A DNA stretch of 8,152 nucleotides, from positions 1 through 8,152 of the forward strand of contig JBEKLG010000076.1 in NCBI GenBank assembly GCA_050010315.1, written 5' to 3'. This document shows, piece after piece, positions 1 to 7,029 of this stretch (positions are counted from its first letter, which is position 1; each line of letters starts with the position of its first letter). The position numbers were made by a program, and so were the translations under genes. The notes under the pieces are model-generated. The model was not told where the DNA came from, searched no databases, and saw nothing but the letters and a program-made list of their open reading frames with translations. The stretch comes from Bog-793 sp050010315 (GTDB lineage Bacteria; Actinomycetota; Acidimicrobiia; Acidimicrobiales; Bog-793).

Positions 1-57
1 CACTTTCTGTCGTACGACGAGATAGTGCGCACGACGAGGGCCGACCGACCTTTCTGA
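1..57 (+). CDS. possible 3' end of an upstream gene (partial)
   Basis: Frame 1 is open from the left edge to a TGA at 55-57 and encodes 18 residues ending in DRPF. Most third positions are G or C, as in the genes downstream, and the stop lies 24 nt before the permease start, matching the compact layout of the window. The fragment is too short to identify. It could also be untranslated DNA that happens to be open; the other two frames are less attractive (one stops at once, one runs on out of frame into the permease). Confidence 0.35.
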   Translation, partial: HFLSYDEIVRTTRADRPF

Positions 58-65
58 GGGCGCAC

Positions 66-74
66 GGAGGGAGG
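66..74 (+). promoter_or_regulatory. ribosome binding site of the permease gene
   Basis: A purine-rich GGAGGGAGG lies 7 nt before the ATG at 82 and fixes that codon as the start of the permease. No convincing -10/-35 pair can be seen in the 81 nt available, so the permease may be transcribed with the gene to its left. Confidence 0.75.
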
Positions 75-81
75 TCCGACG

Positions 82-1575
82 ATGGCCAACGGTGTGGACA
101 TGGGCTCCGGCCCGCCGGGAGGTGGGTCGCCGATGCTCGGTGGCGAGGTGGCGGAGGGATACAGCGCCTTCAAGCTCGAGCAGCGGGGCATCGAGCACGT
201 CGCCGACGCCGACCGGCGACTGCGCCCCGGGGGCCTGTTCTGGATGTGGGCCGGCGGGATCTGGAACGTCGAGTTCCTCGTCTACGGCGCCCTGATCGTC
301 GCCTTCGGGCTGACGTTCTGGCAGGCCGTCTTCGCGATCCTCCTCGGGAACGTCGTCTACGTCTTCCTCGGCGCGGCGAGCCTTGCCGGGCCGAGGTCAG
401 GGACGACGACTTTCATGGTGAGCCGCGCGGCCTTCGGGCGAAACGGCAACCGCGCGCCGTCGTTGTTCAACTGGATCACCCAGGTGGGCTTCGAGGTCGA
501 AGGTCTCGTGATCGCGGTCTTGATTGCCGTGGCGATGTTCAGCCACGAGGGGATCCACCTCAACGACACCGGTAAGACGATCGCGATCATCATCGCCGTC
601 CTCATTCAGTTCGTCGTGCCGTTCCTCGGGCACGCGACGATCACGAAGGTCCTGCACTACCTGTCCTACGTGTTCGTCGTGGTCTTCGCCATAATGGCGT
701 GCCTGGTCCTTCCCCACGTTCACCTGTCCAACCTGCACACGCACGGCACGGACTCGTGGTGGCTGTGGACCACCGGGCTCGTGCTCGTCGTCTCGGCAGG
801 GGGTCTCGGCTGGACTGAGAACGCGGCGGACTACTCCCGCTACCTGCCGGCTGACACACCCCCGGCGAAGACGTTCTGGGCCGCGACGCTCGGCGGGGCC
901 ATCCCGTCGATCCTGCTCGAGCTCCTCGGTGCCTGCGCCTACCTCGTCAGCACGTCGCTCCAGAGCAACATCTACGGCCCCGGTGCCGCCGCCGCTCTTC
1001 CGACGGCGTTCGCCAGCTGGTTCTTCTGGCCGTTCCTGATCCTGGCGCTGCCGCAGCTGTTCGCGATCAACACGCTCGACATGTACTCCTCGGGGGTCAC
1101 CCTTCAGGCGCTTGGCCTCCCGGCCAAGCGGTGGGTCTGCGTCGTCATCGACACCATCATCTCCGGTGGCGTGACAGCCCTGGTGATCTTCAAGGGGAAC
1201 TTCTACACGGACCTTGCCGGGTTCCTCGACTACATCGTCGTCTGGCTCGGTGCGTGGTTCGGCGTCTACATCGTCGACTACTGGCTCCGGCGCGGCCGCT
1301 ACGAGTTCAAGTCGTTGGCCGCCAAGCACGGTGGTTTGTACTGGCGTGACGGCGGCTTCAACTGGAAGGCGCTGTTCTCGCTGGCAGCTGGAATGTTCGC
1401 GGCGATGATGTGGATCGACGCGGCGTTCTACACGCCCTCGTACTCCTCGCCGTTGTCGAACTGGAGCCACGGCGCCGACTTCAGCTGGGCCTTCGGCTTC
1501 CTCGTGAGTGCGATCATCTACTACGTGCTTTCGTTCCGCTCCGTTCCGAGAGAGGTCAGGGCGGGCCGCTCCTAG
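82..1575 (+). CDS. NCS1-family nucleobase/hydantoin/allantoin-type permease
   Basis: An integral membrane transporter of 497 residues, the usual size for the nucleobase:cation symporter-1 family (CodB, PucI, Mhp1 relatives), which import cytosine, purines, allantoin or hydantoins with H+ or Na+. Visible family signatures are the pre-TM1 RGIEHVADADR (residues 35-45), the G/R/SR/FG stretch at 100-119 after TM2, ENAADYSRYLP at 246-256 and NTLDMYSSG at 330-338. About 12 hydrophobic segments can be placed, near 52-76, 80-100, 136-155, 166-184, 192-210, 226-243, 265-290, 309-330, 349-370, 380-400, 430-448 and 467-485. The first 30 residues are Gly/Pro-rich and probably cytosolic. A hairpin follows the stop codon, so the gene likely ends a transcript. 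The substrate cannot be read from sequence; the downstream SsnA-type operon suggests a purine, hydantoin or ureide (inference). Confidence is high for the family and low for the substrate. Confidence 0.93.
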   Translation: MANGVDMGSGPPGGGSPMLGGEVAEGYSAFKLEQRGIEHVADADRRLRPGGLFWMWAGGIWNVEFLVYGALIVAFGLTFWQAVFAILLGNVVYVFLGAASLAGPRSGTTTFMVSRAAFGRNGNRAPSLFNWITQVGFEVEGLVIAVLIAVAMFSHEGIHLNDTGKTIAIIIAVLIQFVVPFLGHATITKVLHYLSYVFVVVFAIMACLVLPHVHLSNLHTHGTDSWWLWTTGLVLVVSAGGLGWTENAADYSRYLPADTPPAKTFWAATLGGAIPSILLELLGACAYLVSTSLQSNIYGPGAAAALPTAFASWFFWPFLILALPQLFAINTLDMYSSGVTLQALGLPAKRWVCVVIDTIISGGVTALVIFKGNFYTDLAGFLDYIVVWLGAWFGVYIVDYWLRRGRYEFKSLAAKHGGLYWRDGGFNWKALFSLAAGMFAAMMWIDAAFYTPSYSSPLSNWSHGADFSWAFGFLVSAIIYYVLSFRSVPREVRAGRS

Positions 1576-1581
1576 GTGGCT

Positions 1582-1614
1582 GCGGTGGCCCCGCGCCTTG
1601 CGCGGGGCCACCGC
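1582..1614 (+). terminator. strong GC hairpin, probable intrinsic-type terminator after the permease gene
   Basis: Bases 1582-1596 and 1600-1614 are exact inverted repeats: a 15-bp perfect stem with a CTT loop, starting 6 nt past the permease stop codon. No T-run follows, so it is not a classical E. coli-style terminator. U-poor hairpins of this sort are common after actinobacterial genes. A 5-bp hairpin with the same CTT loop follows at 1621-1633. The stem could also act as an mRNA 3' stabiliser. Confidence 0.75.
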
Positions 1615-1823
1615 CTCGCCCGGGTCTTACCCGTATCCGGGACTGGCGAGCGCGGTCGGCTTAGGGTGGGACGTGGTCGGTGAGCCTGTCGGCCGCTCGA
1701 TAAGGCCGCCGGAGGAAGCGGCGAGCGGTCTGCGGACGGCGGCTGAAAAGAGCCGGCGGCCCGCCCGGGAAACGGATCCGACCGGCAGACGGGGCGTCGC
1801 GCCCCGCGAGTTAAGGAGAGCGG
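1615..1823 (+). promoter_or_regulatory. noncoding leader of the catabolic operon, with predicted RNA hairpins
   Basis: The only sizeable gap in the window that lacks a gene. Beyond a 5-bp stem at 1621-1633 it contains a 9-bp stem pairing 1691-1699 with 1722-1730 (one G-T), enclosing a 4-bp inner stem 1706-1709/1718-1721 with loop CGGAGGAA. It also holds a short stem 1740-1744/1751-1755 with loop GAAAAG, and a 7-bp stem 1790-1796/1800-1806 with loop TCG, 6 nt before the ribosome binding site. The operon promoter should lie here. A TAGGGT at 1662-1667 has the actinobacterial -10 pattern TANNNT, but no good -35 partner is seen. I could not match the region to a known riboswitch class. GC-rich DNA folds easily, so the stems alone do not prove regulation. 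Confidence 0.4.
1813..1820 (+). promoter_or_regulatory. ribosome binding site of the first PLP-enzyme gene
   Basis: AAGGAGAG, with core AGGAG ending 5 nt before the ATG at 1824, supports that start. The same AAGGAGAG recurs before the carbamoyltransferase gene at 7030. Confidence 0.75.
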
Positions 1824-3317
1824 ATGCCGGGCCTGGGACTCGGAGGTGAAATCGTCGACCGGGCGGTCTACGCCCGCACGGTTGAACGGTTCCGGGATCG
1901 CCGGATCGTTTTGCCGACCTTCGCCGAGCTCGCCGAGCCGAGCCTCATCGCCCCTGCGATCCGCCAGGCGCTGGCGGCGGTGGACCCGGATGCGGCCGAC
2001 CCCCTGAACCTGTTCCGGGTGCACTGGTACAACGGCGCCGACCGCGCCCGGCAGGCGGCGTCGCCCGGCCACGCCGTGCTGCCGGCACAGCTGACCGGGG
2101 TCGATGCGCGCATCGTCGTCCTATTCGGCGACCGCTTCCCGCTGATCCGGGCCCACAAGGTGCTCGCGGCCTACGGCTGCCTCGTGCCACGCCTCGTCAC
2201 CGGGCGGTTCGACCCGACGTCGCAGCGGGCGGTGTGGCCCTCGACCGGCAACTACTGCCGCGGCGGGGTGGCGATCTCCCGTCTCATGAGCTGTCGCGGC
2301 GTCGCCGTGCTGCCGGAAGGGATGAGCCGGGAGCGCTTCTCGTGGCTCGAGGACTGGGTGGCCGACCCGGCCGACGTCATCGCCACGCCGGGGAGCGAGT
2401 CCAACGTGAAAGAGATCTACGACCGCTGCGCCGAGCTCTCGCAGGACCCGGGGAACGTCATCTTCAACCAGTTCTCGGAGTTCGGCAACCACCTCGTGCA
2501 CTACTGCTGCACGGGAGCCGCCGCCGGCCGTGTCTTCGACGAGATGCGCGAACACGAGCCAACCCTGCGGCTTTCCGCCTTCGTCTCCGCCTCGGGCTCG
2601 GCCGGCACGTTGGGGGCGGGCGATTACCTGAAGGAGTCCTACGGGGCGCGGATCGTGGCCGTCGAGGCGCTCGAGTGCCCGACGATGCTCTACAACGGAT
2701 TCGGCGAGCACAACATCCAGGGGATCGGCGACAAGCACATCCCGTACATCCACAACGTCTACAACACCGACATCGTTACGGCCGTCACCGACCGCGCCAC
2801 CGACCAGCTCGCCGTGCTCTTCGCCTCGCCGGCCGGCAAGGCGTTCCTGGCCCGCCGGGGCTGTGCACCCGAGATCCTCGCGGTCCTCGACCACTTCGGC
2901 CTGTCGAGCATCTGCAACGTCGTCGCCGCCATCAAGACCGCCAAGTACCTAGGACTTGGCCCCGATGACGTCGTCGTGACCGTCGCCACCGACGGCGCCG
3001 AGATGTACGGCAGCGAGCGGAAGCGCATCGTCGCCCGGGACTATCCCGCGGGCTTTACCGGGGCGTGCGCCGCCGAGGCCTTCGGCCGCTTCATCCTCGG
3101 CGCGACGAGCGACCACCTCTTGGAGACGACGGAGGCTGACCGCGCCCGGATCTTCAACCTCGGCTACTTCACCTGGGTGGAGCAGCAGGGGGTGGCGGTC
3201 GACGCATTCAACGCCCGGCGCAGCCAATCCTTCTGGCGGGATCTGCGCGCCGAGCTATTGATGTGGGACGAGTCGATCCGTGAGTTCAACGCGGCAACGG
3301 GGGTGACCGTTTCGTGA
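1824..3317 (+). CDS. cysteine-synthase-like (fold type II) PLP-dependent enzyme, enlarged
   Basis: A 497-residue soluble protein whose middle follows the cysteine synthase/cystathionine beta-synthase fold. STGNYCRGG (140-148) sits where these enzymes have the TSGNTG substrate loop. PEGMSRERFSWLE (164-176) matches the following helix, the Gly-rich stretch 257-265 matches the PLP-phosphate loop, NIQGIG at 297-302 matches the family's HKIQGIG, and SSICN (361-365) and DGAEMY (390-395) match the C-terminal PLP-site strands. The Schiff-base lysine is less obvious; K112 in PLIRAHK aligns best with the family SVKDR lysine. The protein is about 190 residues longer than CysK, with an N-terminal extension of about 80 residues and a C-terminal one of about 100 (from near 400), neither recognised. 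Both substrate-loop and lysine motifs are divergent, so true cysteine synthesis is unlikely; a lyase or ammonia-lyase role on an amino acid intermediate is inferred from the operon. Its stop overlaps the next start. Confidence 0.85.
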   Translation: MPGLGLGGEIVDRAVYARTVERFRDRRIVLPTFAELAEPSLIAPAIRQALAAVDPDAADPLNLFRVHWYNGADRARQAASPGHAVLPAQLTGVDARIVVLFGDRFPLIRAHKVLAAYGCLVPRLVTGRFDPTSQRAVWPSTGNYCRGGVAISRLMSCRGVAVLPEGMSRERFSWLEDWVADPADVIATPGSESNVKEIYDRCAELSQDPGNVIFNQFSEFGNHLVHYCCTGAAAGRVFDEMREHEPTLRLSAFVSASGSAGTLGAGDYLKESYGARIVAVEALECPTMLYNGFGEHNIQGIGDKHIPYIHNVYNTDIVTAVTDRATDQLAVLFASPAGKAFLARRGCAPEILAVLDHFGLSSICNVVAAIKTAKYLGLGPDDVVVTVATDGAEMYGSERKRIVARDYPAGFTGACAAEAFGRFILGATSDHLLETTEADRARIFNLGYFTWVEQQGVAVDAFNARRSQSFWRDLRAELLMWDESIREFNAATGVTVS

Positions 3318-4663
3318 CCGCACCTTTAAGCACCCTCGTCTGTGGCGGCTGCGGCGCCTCGCCGGAGCCAGGTGACCCCTACCCCTTCCGCTGTCCGAAC
3401 AGCGGGCGCGACGACGTCGACCACGTGCTCGTGCGGGTGCTCGACACGGCCGAGGTCCGCTTCCCGGGCGATGACGAGCTCGACCGGTGCCCGTTCGTCT
3501 CCTACCGGCAGCTGCTCGCCAGCTACCACCGCGCCATCGCCGGCGGGATGGGCGACGCCGCCTTCGTCGAGCTCGTGCGAAGTTTCGACGCCGTGGTCGG
3601 CGGGGTCGACGGCCGGCGCTTCGTTGTGACGCCGTTCGGGCGCAATGCGGCCCTGTCCGCGGCCCTTGGCTTTGTCGAGCCCGGCGGGGTCTGGGTGAAG
3701 GACGAGACCCGCAACGTCGCCGGCTCGCACAAGGCGCGGCATTTGCTGGGTGTGGCGTTACATCTGAAGGTGTCCGAACTCCTCGGCCTCACCGATCGCG
3801 AGCGCCGCCCGACGCTCGCCATAGCGAGCTGTGGAAACGCCGCCCTCGCCGCCGCCGTGGTCGCCGCGGCTGGCGGCTGGCGGCTTTGCGTCTTCGTGCC
3901 GGCCGACGCCGGCAGGGCCATCCTCGCCCGGCTCGGCGAGCTCGAGGCGCAGATCGTCTTCTGCGACCGCCCCGCCGGCAGCAGCGGAGACCCGACCTAC
4001 GGCCGGCTCAAGGTCGCACTGGAGCGCGGTGCCGTCGCGTTCACCTGCCAGGGGAACCTCAACGGCCTTGCGATCGAGGGCGGGGAGACCCTCGGCTACG
4101 AGATCGTCTCGCAGGCCTCGGCGGCCGGGCTCACTCTCGACCACCTCGTCGTCCAGGTCGGTGGGGGCGCCCTCGCCAGCAGCTGCGCTCAGGCCTTCGC
4201 AGAGGCGCGCTCGTTAGGTGTGCTGGAGCGGCTGCCGAGGCTCCACACGGTGCAGACGTGCGGCGCCCACCCGCTGGCACGGGCCTACACCAGGGTGCGC
4301 GGCGAGCTGCCGGAATCACCCGACGCCGCAGAGATCGACCGCGTGCTCCAGGCCGCGGCCCTCCGGCGCTCCCGTTACATGTGGCCGTGGGAGGACGAGC
4401 CCAAGAGCATCGCCGAGGGCATCCTCGACGACGAGACCTACGACTGGCTGGCGGTGGCGCGCGGCATGCTCACAACGGGGGGACGGCCCGTCGTCGTCGG
4501 TGAGGAACGGCTGGCAAGCGCCCACGAGCTCGGCCACCAGGCGGGCTATCCCGTCAGTCCCACCGGTTCGGCGGGACTCGCCGGGTTAATCGAGCTGCTC
4601 GCTAAAGAGACGGTGCGTCCCGACGAGCGGGTGGCTGTGCTCTTTACCGGCGTCGAGCGCTAG
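3314..4663 (+). CDS. threonine-synthase-like (fold type II) PLP-dependent enzyme
   Basis: A 449-residue protein of the threonine synthase/diaminopropionate ammonia-lyase group. VKDETRNVAGSHKARH (128-143) holds the PLP lysine K140, in the position of the family's GSFKDRG. ASCGNAA (171-177) is the loop over the cofactor ring, QVGGGAL (281-287) is the phosphate-binding glycine loop, and SPTGSAGLAG (415-424) precedes the final strand VAVLFTG. The N-terminus has C10-x2-C13 and C27 followed by P-N-S, resembling the zinc ribbon found on some threonine synthases but with the fourth cysteine replaced by S30. The start is GTG, overlapping the previous TGA as GTGA (4 nt), so the two PLP genes are probably translationally coupled. 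No thrB or other threonine gene is nearby, so a biosynthetic ThrC role is doubtful. By context it may do the job of YgeX (2,3-diaminopropionate to pyruvate plus ammonia), but it does not closely match YgeX. Confidence 0.86.
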   Translation: MTAPLSTLVCGGCGASPEPGDPYPFRCPNSGRDDVDHVLVRVLDTAEVRFPGDDELDRCPFVSYRQLLASYHRAIAGGMGDAAFVELVRSFDAVVGGVDGRRFVVTPFGRNAALSAALGFVEPGGVWVKDETRNVAGSHKARHLLGVALHLKVSELLGLTDRERRPTLAIASCGNAALAAAVVAAAGGWRLCVFVPADAGRAILARLGELEAQIVFCDRPAGSSGDPTYGRLKVALERGAVAFTCQGNLNGLAIEGGETLGYEIVSQASAAGLTLDHLVVQVGGGALASSCAQAFAEARSLGVLERLPRLHTVQTCGAHPLARAYTRVRGELPESPDAAEIDRVLQAAALRRSRYMWPWEDEPKSIAEGILDDETYDWLAVARGMLTTGGRPVVVGEERLASAHELGHQAGYPVSPTGSAGLAGLIELLAKETVRPDERVAVLFTGVER

Positions 4664-4666
4664 GCG

Positions 4667-6019
4667 ATGGCCGGGCCGGGTGCCGACCCCGCGGCGTCGG
4701 TGGCGCTCTGCGGGGCGACGGTCGTCGTCGCGCTGGCGCCGCCCGAGATCGTCCGTGCCGACCTCGTCTTGTCTGGCGGGCGTGTCCGATCTCTCGGCAC
4801 GCCGCCGGCGGGAGTGGCCCGCCGGGACTGCAGCGGCTCGCTGATCGTGCCGGGCAACGTCTGTAGCCACCACCACCTCTACTCGGCCCTGTCCCGGGGC
4901 ATGCCGTACGCGCTCGAGCCACCGAGGGATTTCACCGAGATCCTCCAGCGGGTCTGGTGGCGGCTCGACCGCGCCCTCGACGAGGAGTCGGTGCGCGCCT
5001 CTGCGCTGCGGGGCGGTCTCGACGCCCTCGCCGCCGGGACGACGACGATCGTCGACCACCACGCCTCCCCGAACTTCATCGACGGCTCGCTCGATGTGAT
5101 CGCCGAGGCGCTCGGCGCTCTCGGGGTGCGCTCCGTGCTCTGCTATGAGGTCACCGACCGGGATGGCCGCGAACGCGCCGTCGCCGGTCTCGAAGAGAAC
5201 CGGCGTTTCCTCGGCCGTCCCCGAGCTCTCGCCCGTGGCATGGTCGGCGCGCACGCCTCGTTCACCCTGTCCGAGGAGACCCTTGAAGCCTGCGCCGGCC
5301 TGGCGGCTGGTGCCGACGTCGGGGTGCACATCCACGTCGCCGAGGACGAGGTCGACGAGCGCGACGCCCTGGCGAAAAGCGGGCGACGGGTGGCCGAGCG
5401 GCTCGCCGCCGCCGGCGTGCTCAGCGAGCGGGCGCTGCTCGCCCACTGCGTGCACGTCGACGGGGCCGAAGCGCACCTGATCGAGAGGGCGGGCGCGACC
5501 GTCGTTTGCAACCCGCGCTCGAACATGAACAACGCCGTGGGGTACTCGCCTTTCAACCGGCGGGCCGCGCACGTCGCCCTCGGGACCGACGGGCTCGGCG
5601 GGGACATGTTCGCCGAGTCGCAGGCGGGGTTTTTCCGTGCCAAGGAGTCCGACCCTGCCACGCCGCCGGAGTGGCCGCTCGTCCACCTGGCGCAAGGCGC
5701 CCGCCTCGTCGGCCTCGTCTACGACGAGCCGCTCCTCGGCACGCTGCGTCCCGGCGCGCCCGCCGATCTCTGTGTGCTCGCCTACGACGCGCCGACTCGG
5801 CTTGAAGCCGACAACCTCGCCGGGCACTGGGTCTTCGGCCTGTCTGCGGGCAAAGTCCGCGACGTCTACGTCGCGGGCCAGCTCGTCGTCGAGGCGGGGC
5901 GCTCGACCCGGGTCGAGGAGGGAGAAGCCGCGGCATCCGAGCGGCGCGTGAGCGAACGGCTCTTCCGACGCCTGGAGGAGACACCGCCGCACACCTACGA
6001 TCCGCGCCGGGGGTCGTGA
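4667..6019 (+). CDS. ssnA: SsnA-type amidohydrolase (purine-catabolism-linked aminohydrolase)
   Basis: A 450-residue metal-dependent hydrolase of the amidohydrolase superfamily (ATZ/TRZ, guanine deaminase-like). Metal ligands are visible: H68 and H70 in VCSHHHLYSALSRG, H223 in HIHVAED (with E226 the likely catalytic acid), H260 in LLAHC and D308 in LGTDG. Long identities with E. coli SsnA as I remember it include WWRLDRALDEES (97-108), DHHASP (130-135), RSNMNN followed by VGY (284-293), GTDG-x-G-x-DMF (306-315) and ADN-x-AGH (381-387); these are more than generic superfamily motifs. SsnA is a marker of the E. coli ygeW-ygeX-ygeY-hyuA-ygfK-ssnA cluster for purine/urate breakdown. The start lies 3 nt after the preceding stop with only a weak ribosome binding site, so coupling or a later start (GTG at 4700, residue 12, where the conserved strand begins) is possible. 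The exact substrate is not shown by sequence. Confidence 0.92.
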   Translation: MAGPGADPAASVALCGATVVVALAPPEIVRADLVLSGGRVRSLGTPPAGVARRDCSGSLIVPGNVCSHHHLYSALSRGMPYALEPPRDFTEILQRVWWRLDRALDEESVRASALRGGLDALAAGTTTIVDHHASPNFIDGSLDVIAEALGALGVRSVLCYEVTDRDGRERAVAGLEENRRFLGRPRALARGMVGAHASFTLSEETLEACAGLAAGADVGVHIHVAEDEVDERDALAKSGRRVAERLAAAGVLSERALLAHCVHVDGAEAHLIERAGATVVCNPRSNMNNAVGYSPFNRRAAHVALGTDGLGGDMFAESQAGFFRAKESDPATPPEWPLVHLAQGARLVGLVYDEPLLGTLRPGAPADLCVLAYDAPTRLEADNLAGHWVFGLSAGKVRDVYVAGQLVVEAGRSTRVEEGEAAASERRVSERLFRRLEETPPHTYDPRRGS

Positions 6020-7008
6020 TGAGGGCCGCTTTGTACCTCCAGGACATGCACCCGATCCGTGACGGGATGGCCTACGCCCGCTACGCCGAGGAACGCGGCT
6101 TTGAGGCGGTCTGGCAGGCCGAGAGCCGCCTCGTGCGCGAGGCGACCGTGCCGATGGCGGCGTACGCCGCGGTGACGAGCCGGATCAAGGTGGCCTCCGG
6201 GGTGATCCCGATCTGGACCCGCAACGTCGGGCTGCTCGCCGCGACGTTCGTCACGCTCGACGAGCTCGCGCCGGGGCGGGTGATCCTCGGGCTGGGGGCG
6301 TGGTGGGAGCCGCTCGCCACCAAGGTGGGTGTCGACCGTCGCCGCCCGCTCACGGCGATGCGCGAGGTCGTCGAGGCGACGCGCAAGCTGCTCGCGATGG
6401 AGCGTGTCACCTATCACGGCGAGTTCGTGCACCTCGACGGCGTGGAGATCGACATCGTGCACGGCGACCGTTCGCCGAAGCACGTGCCGATCTACGTCGG
6501 CGCTACGGGCATGCAGATGATGGAGCTCGCCGCCGAGATCGCCGACGGGGTCGTCCTCAACTACATGGTGAGCCCCGAGTACGACCGGCAGGCGATGGAG
6601 CACCTCGCCGCCGGCGCCGCTCGCGCCGGGCGCACCGTCGCGGAGATCGACCGGCCCCAGCTCGTCGTGTGCTCGCTCGACGAGAATCGCGAGTTCGCCC
6701 TCGACCGGGCGCGCGAGCTCCTCACCCAGTACCTCGGCCAGCAGCCCCACATCATGGCCGCGAGCGGGGTCGACCCGGCGCTCATTGCGGCAATCGGCAA
6801 GGTCCTCACCTGGCCGGCGGGACCCGAGGAGATCCACGAGGCGATGCGGCTCGTGCCAGACGACGCCGTCCAGGCAATCACCGCCTCCGGCACGCCGGAG
6901 GAGTGCCGCGCCAAGGTCGACGAGTACCTTGCCGCCGGCGCCACCTGCGCGATCCTCTATCCGCTAGGCAGCGACGTGCGGAGCATGATCGACACCTTCG
7001 GCTCGTAG
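6019..7008 (+). CDS. LLM-class (luciferase-like) flavin/F420-dependent oxidoreductase
   Basis: A 329-residue TIM-barrel oxidoreductase of the bacterial luciferase/F420-dependent Mer-like superfamily, near full family length. Typical features are AEERGFEAVWQAESR (23-37), the TSRIKVASGV strand (53-62) with WTRN at 66-69, LDELAPGRVILGLGAWW (80-96), HVPIYVGATG (155-164) and the ADGVVLNY strand (175-182). The ATG at 6019 shares its A with the preceding TGA (TGATG), and GGGGG at 6009-6013 can serve as ribosome binding site. An in-frame GTG at 6016 would add one residue and is less likely. Members of this family use F420 or FMN; the sequence read here does not settle which. In the operon it is the only redox enzyme seen, so it may reduce or oxidise a ring intermediate, possibly in place of the E. 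coli flavoprotein YgfK (inference). Confidence 0.88.
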   Translation: MRAALYLQDMHPIRDGMAYARYAEERGFEAVWQAESRLVREATVPMAAYAAVTSRIKVASGVIPIWTRNVGLLAATFVTLDELAPGRVILGLGAWWEPLATKVGVDRRRPLTAMREVVEATRKLLAMERVTYHGEFVHLDGVEIDIVHGDRSPKHVPIYVGATGMQMMELAAEIADGVVLNYMVSPEYDRQAMEHLAAGAARAGRTVAEIDRPQLVVCSLDENREFALDRARELLTQYLGQQPHIMAASGVDPALIAAIGKVLTWPAGPEEIHEAMRLVPDDAVQAITASGTPEECRAKVDEYLAAGATCAILYPLGSDVRSMIDTFGS

Positions 7009-7016
7009 ATGGTGGG

Positions 7017-7024
7017 AAGGAGAG
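7017..7024 (+). promoter_or_regulatory. ribosome binding site that places the carbamoyltransferase start at 7030
   Basis: AAGGAGAG, with AGGAG ending 7 nt before ATG 7030, is well placed for that codon. It lies inside the coding region if translation began at the earlier in-frame ATG 7009, which directly follows the preceding stop and has no ribosome binding site of its own. Confidence 0.7.
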
Positions 7025-7029
7025 CGAGA

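Noticed and set aside
10..32. Two 8-bp palindromes, TCGTACGA (10-17) and GTGCGCAC (25-32), as an operator
   Set aside because: They are different sequences, short, and lie in a probable coding tail; likely chance in GC-rich DNA.
397..1611. Long antisense reading frame of about 400 codons opposite the permease
   Set aside because: The product is rich in Arg, Asp, Glu and Val with no family motif, and the + strand has a clear transporter; this is typical of high-GC third-position bias.
1634..1823. Known riboswitch (guanidine-I, cobalamin) in the leader
   Set aside because: Some short pieces (TAGGGT, ACGGCGG, GCCCGGGA) recall guanidine-I, but the order and spacing of conserved blocks do not fit, and no B12 box is present.
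1824..4663. Calling the two PLP genes cysK and thrC
   Set aside because: The fold matches but the substrate loops and context do not; no cysteine or threonine pathway genes are seen.
4586..5992. Antisense reading frame of about 470 codons opposite ssnA
   Set aside because: Low-complexity, Arg/Val/Glu-rich translation with no recognisable domain; ssnA on the + strand carries all conserved residues.
5995..6837. Antisense reading frame opposite the LLM oxidoreductase, and similar shadows at 2121-2894 and 7210-7548
   Set aside because: Same GC-bias effect, with no start context or family match.
7009..7029. ATG at 7009 as start of the carbamoyltransferase gene
   Set aside because: It has no ribosome binding site of its own; the AAGGAGAG at 7017-7024 is placed for the ATG at 7030, where the conserved N-terminus begins.
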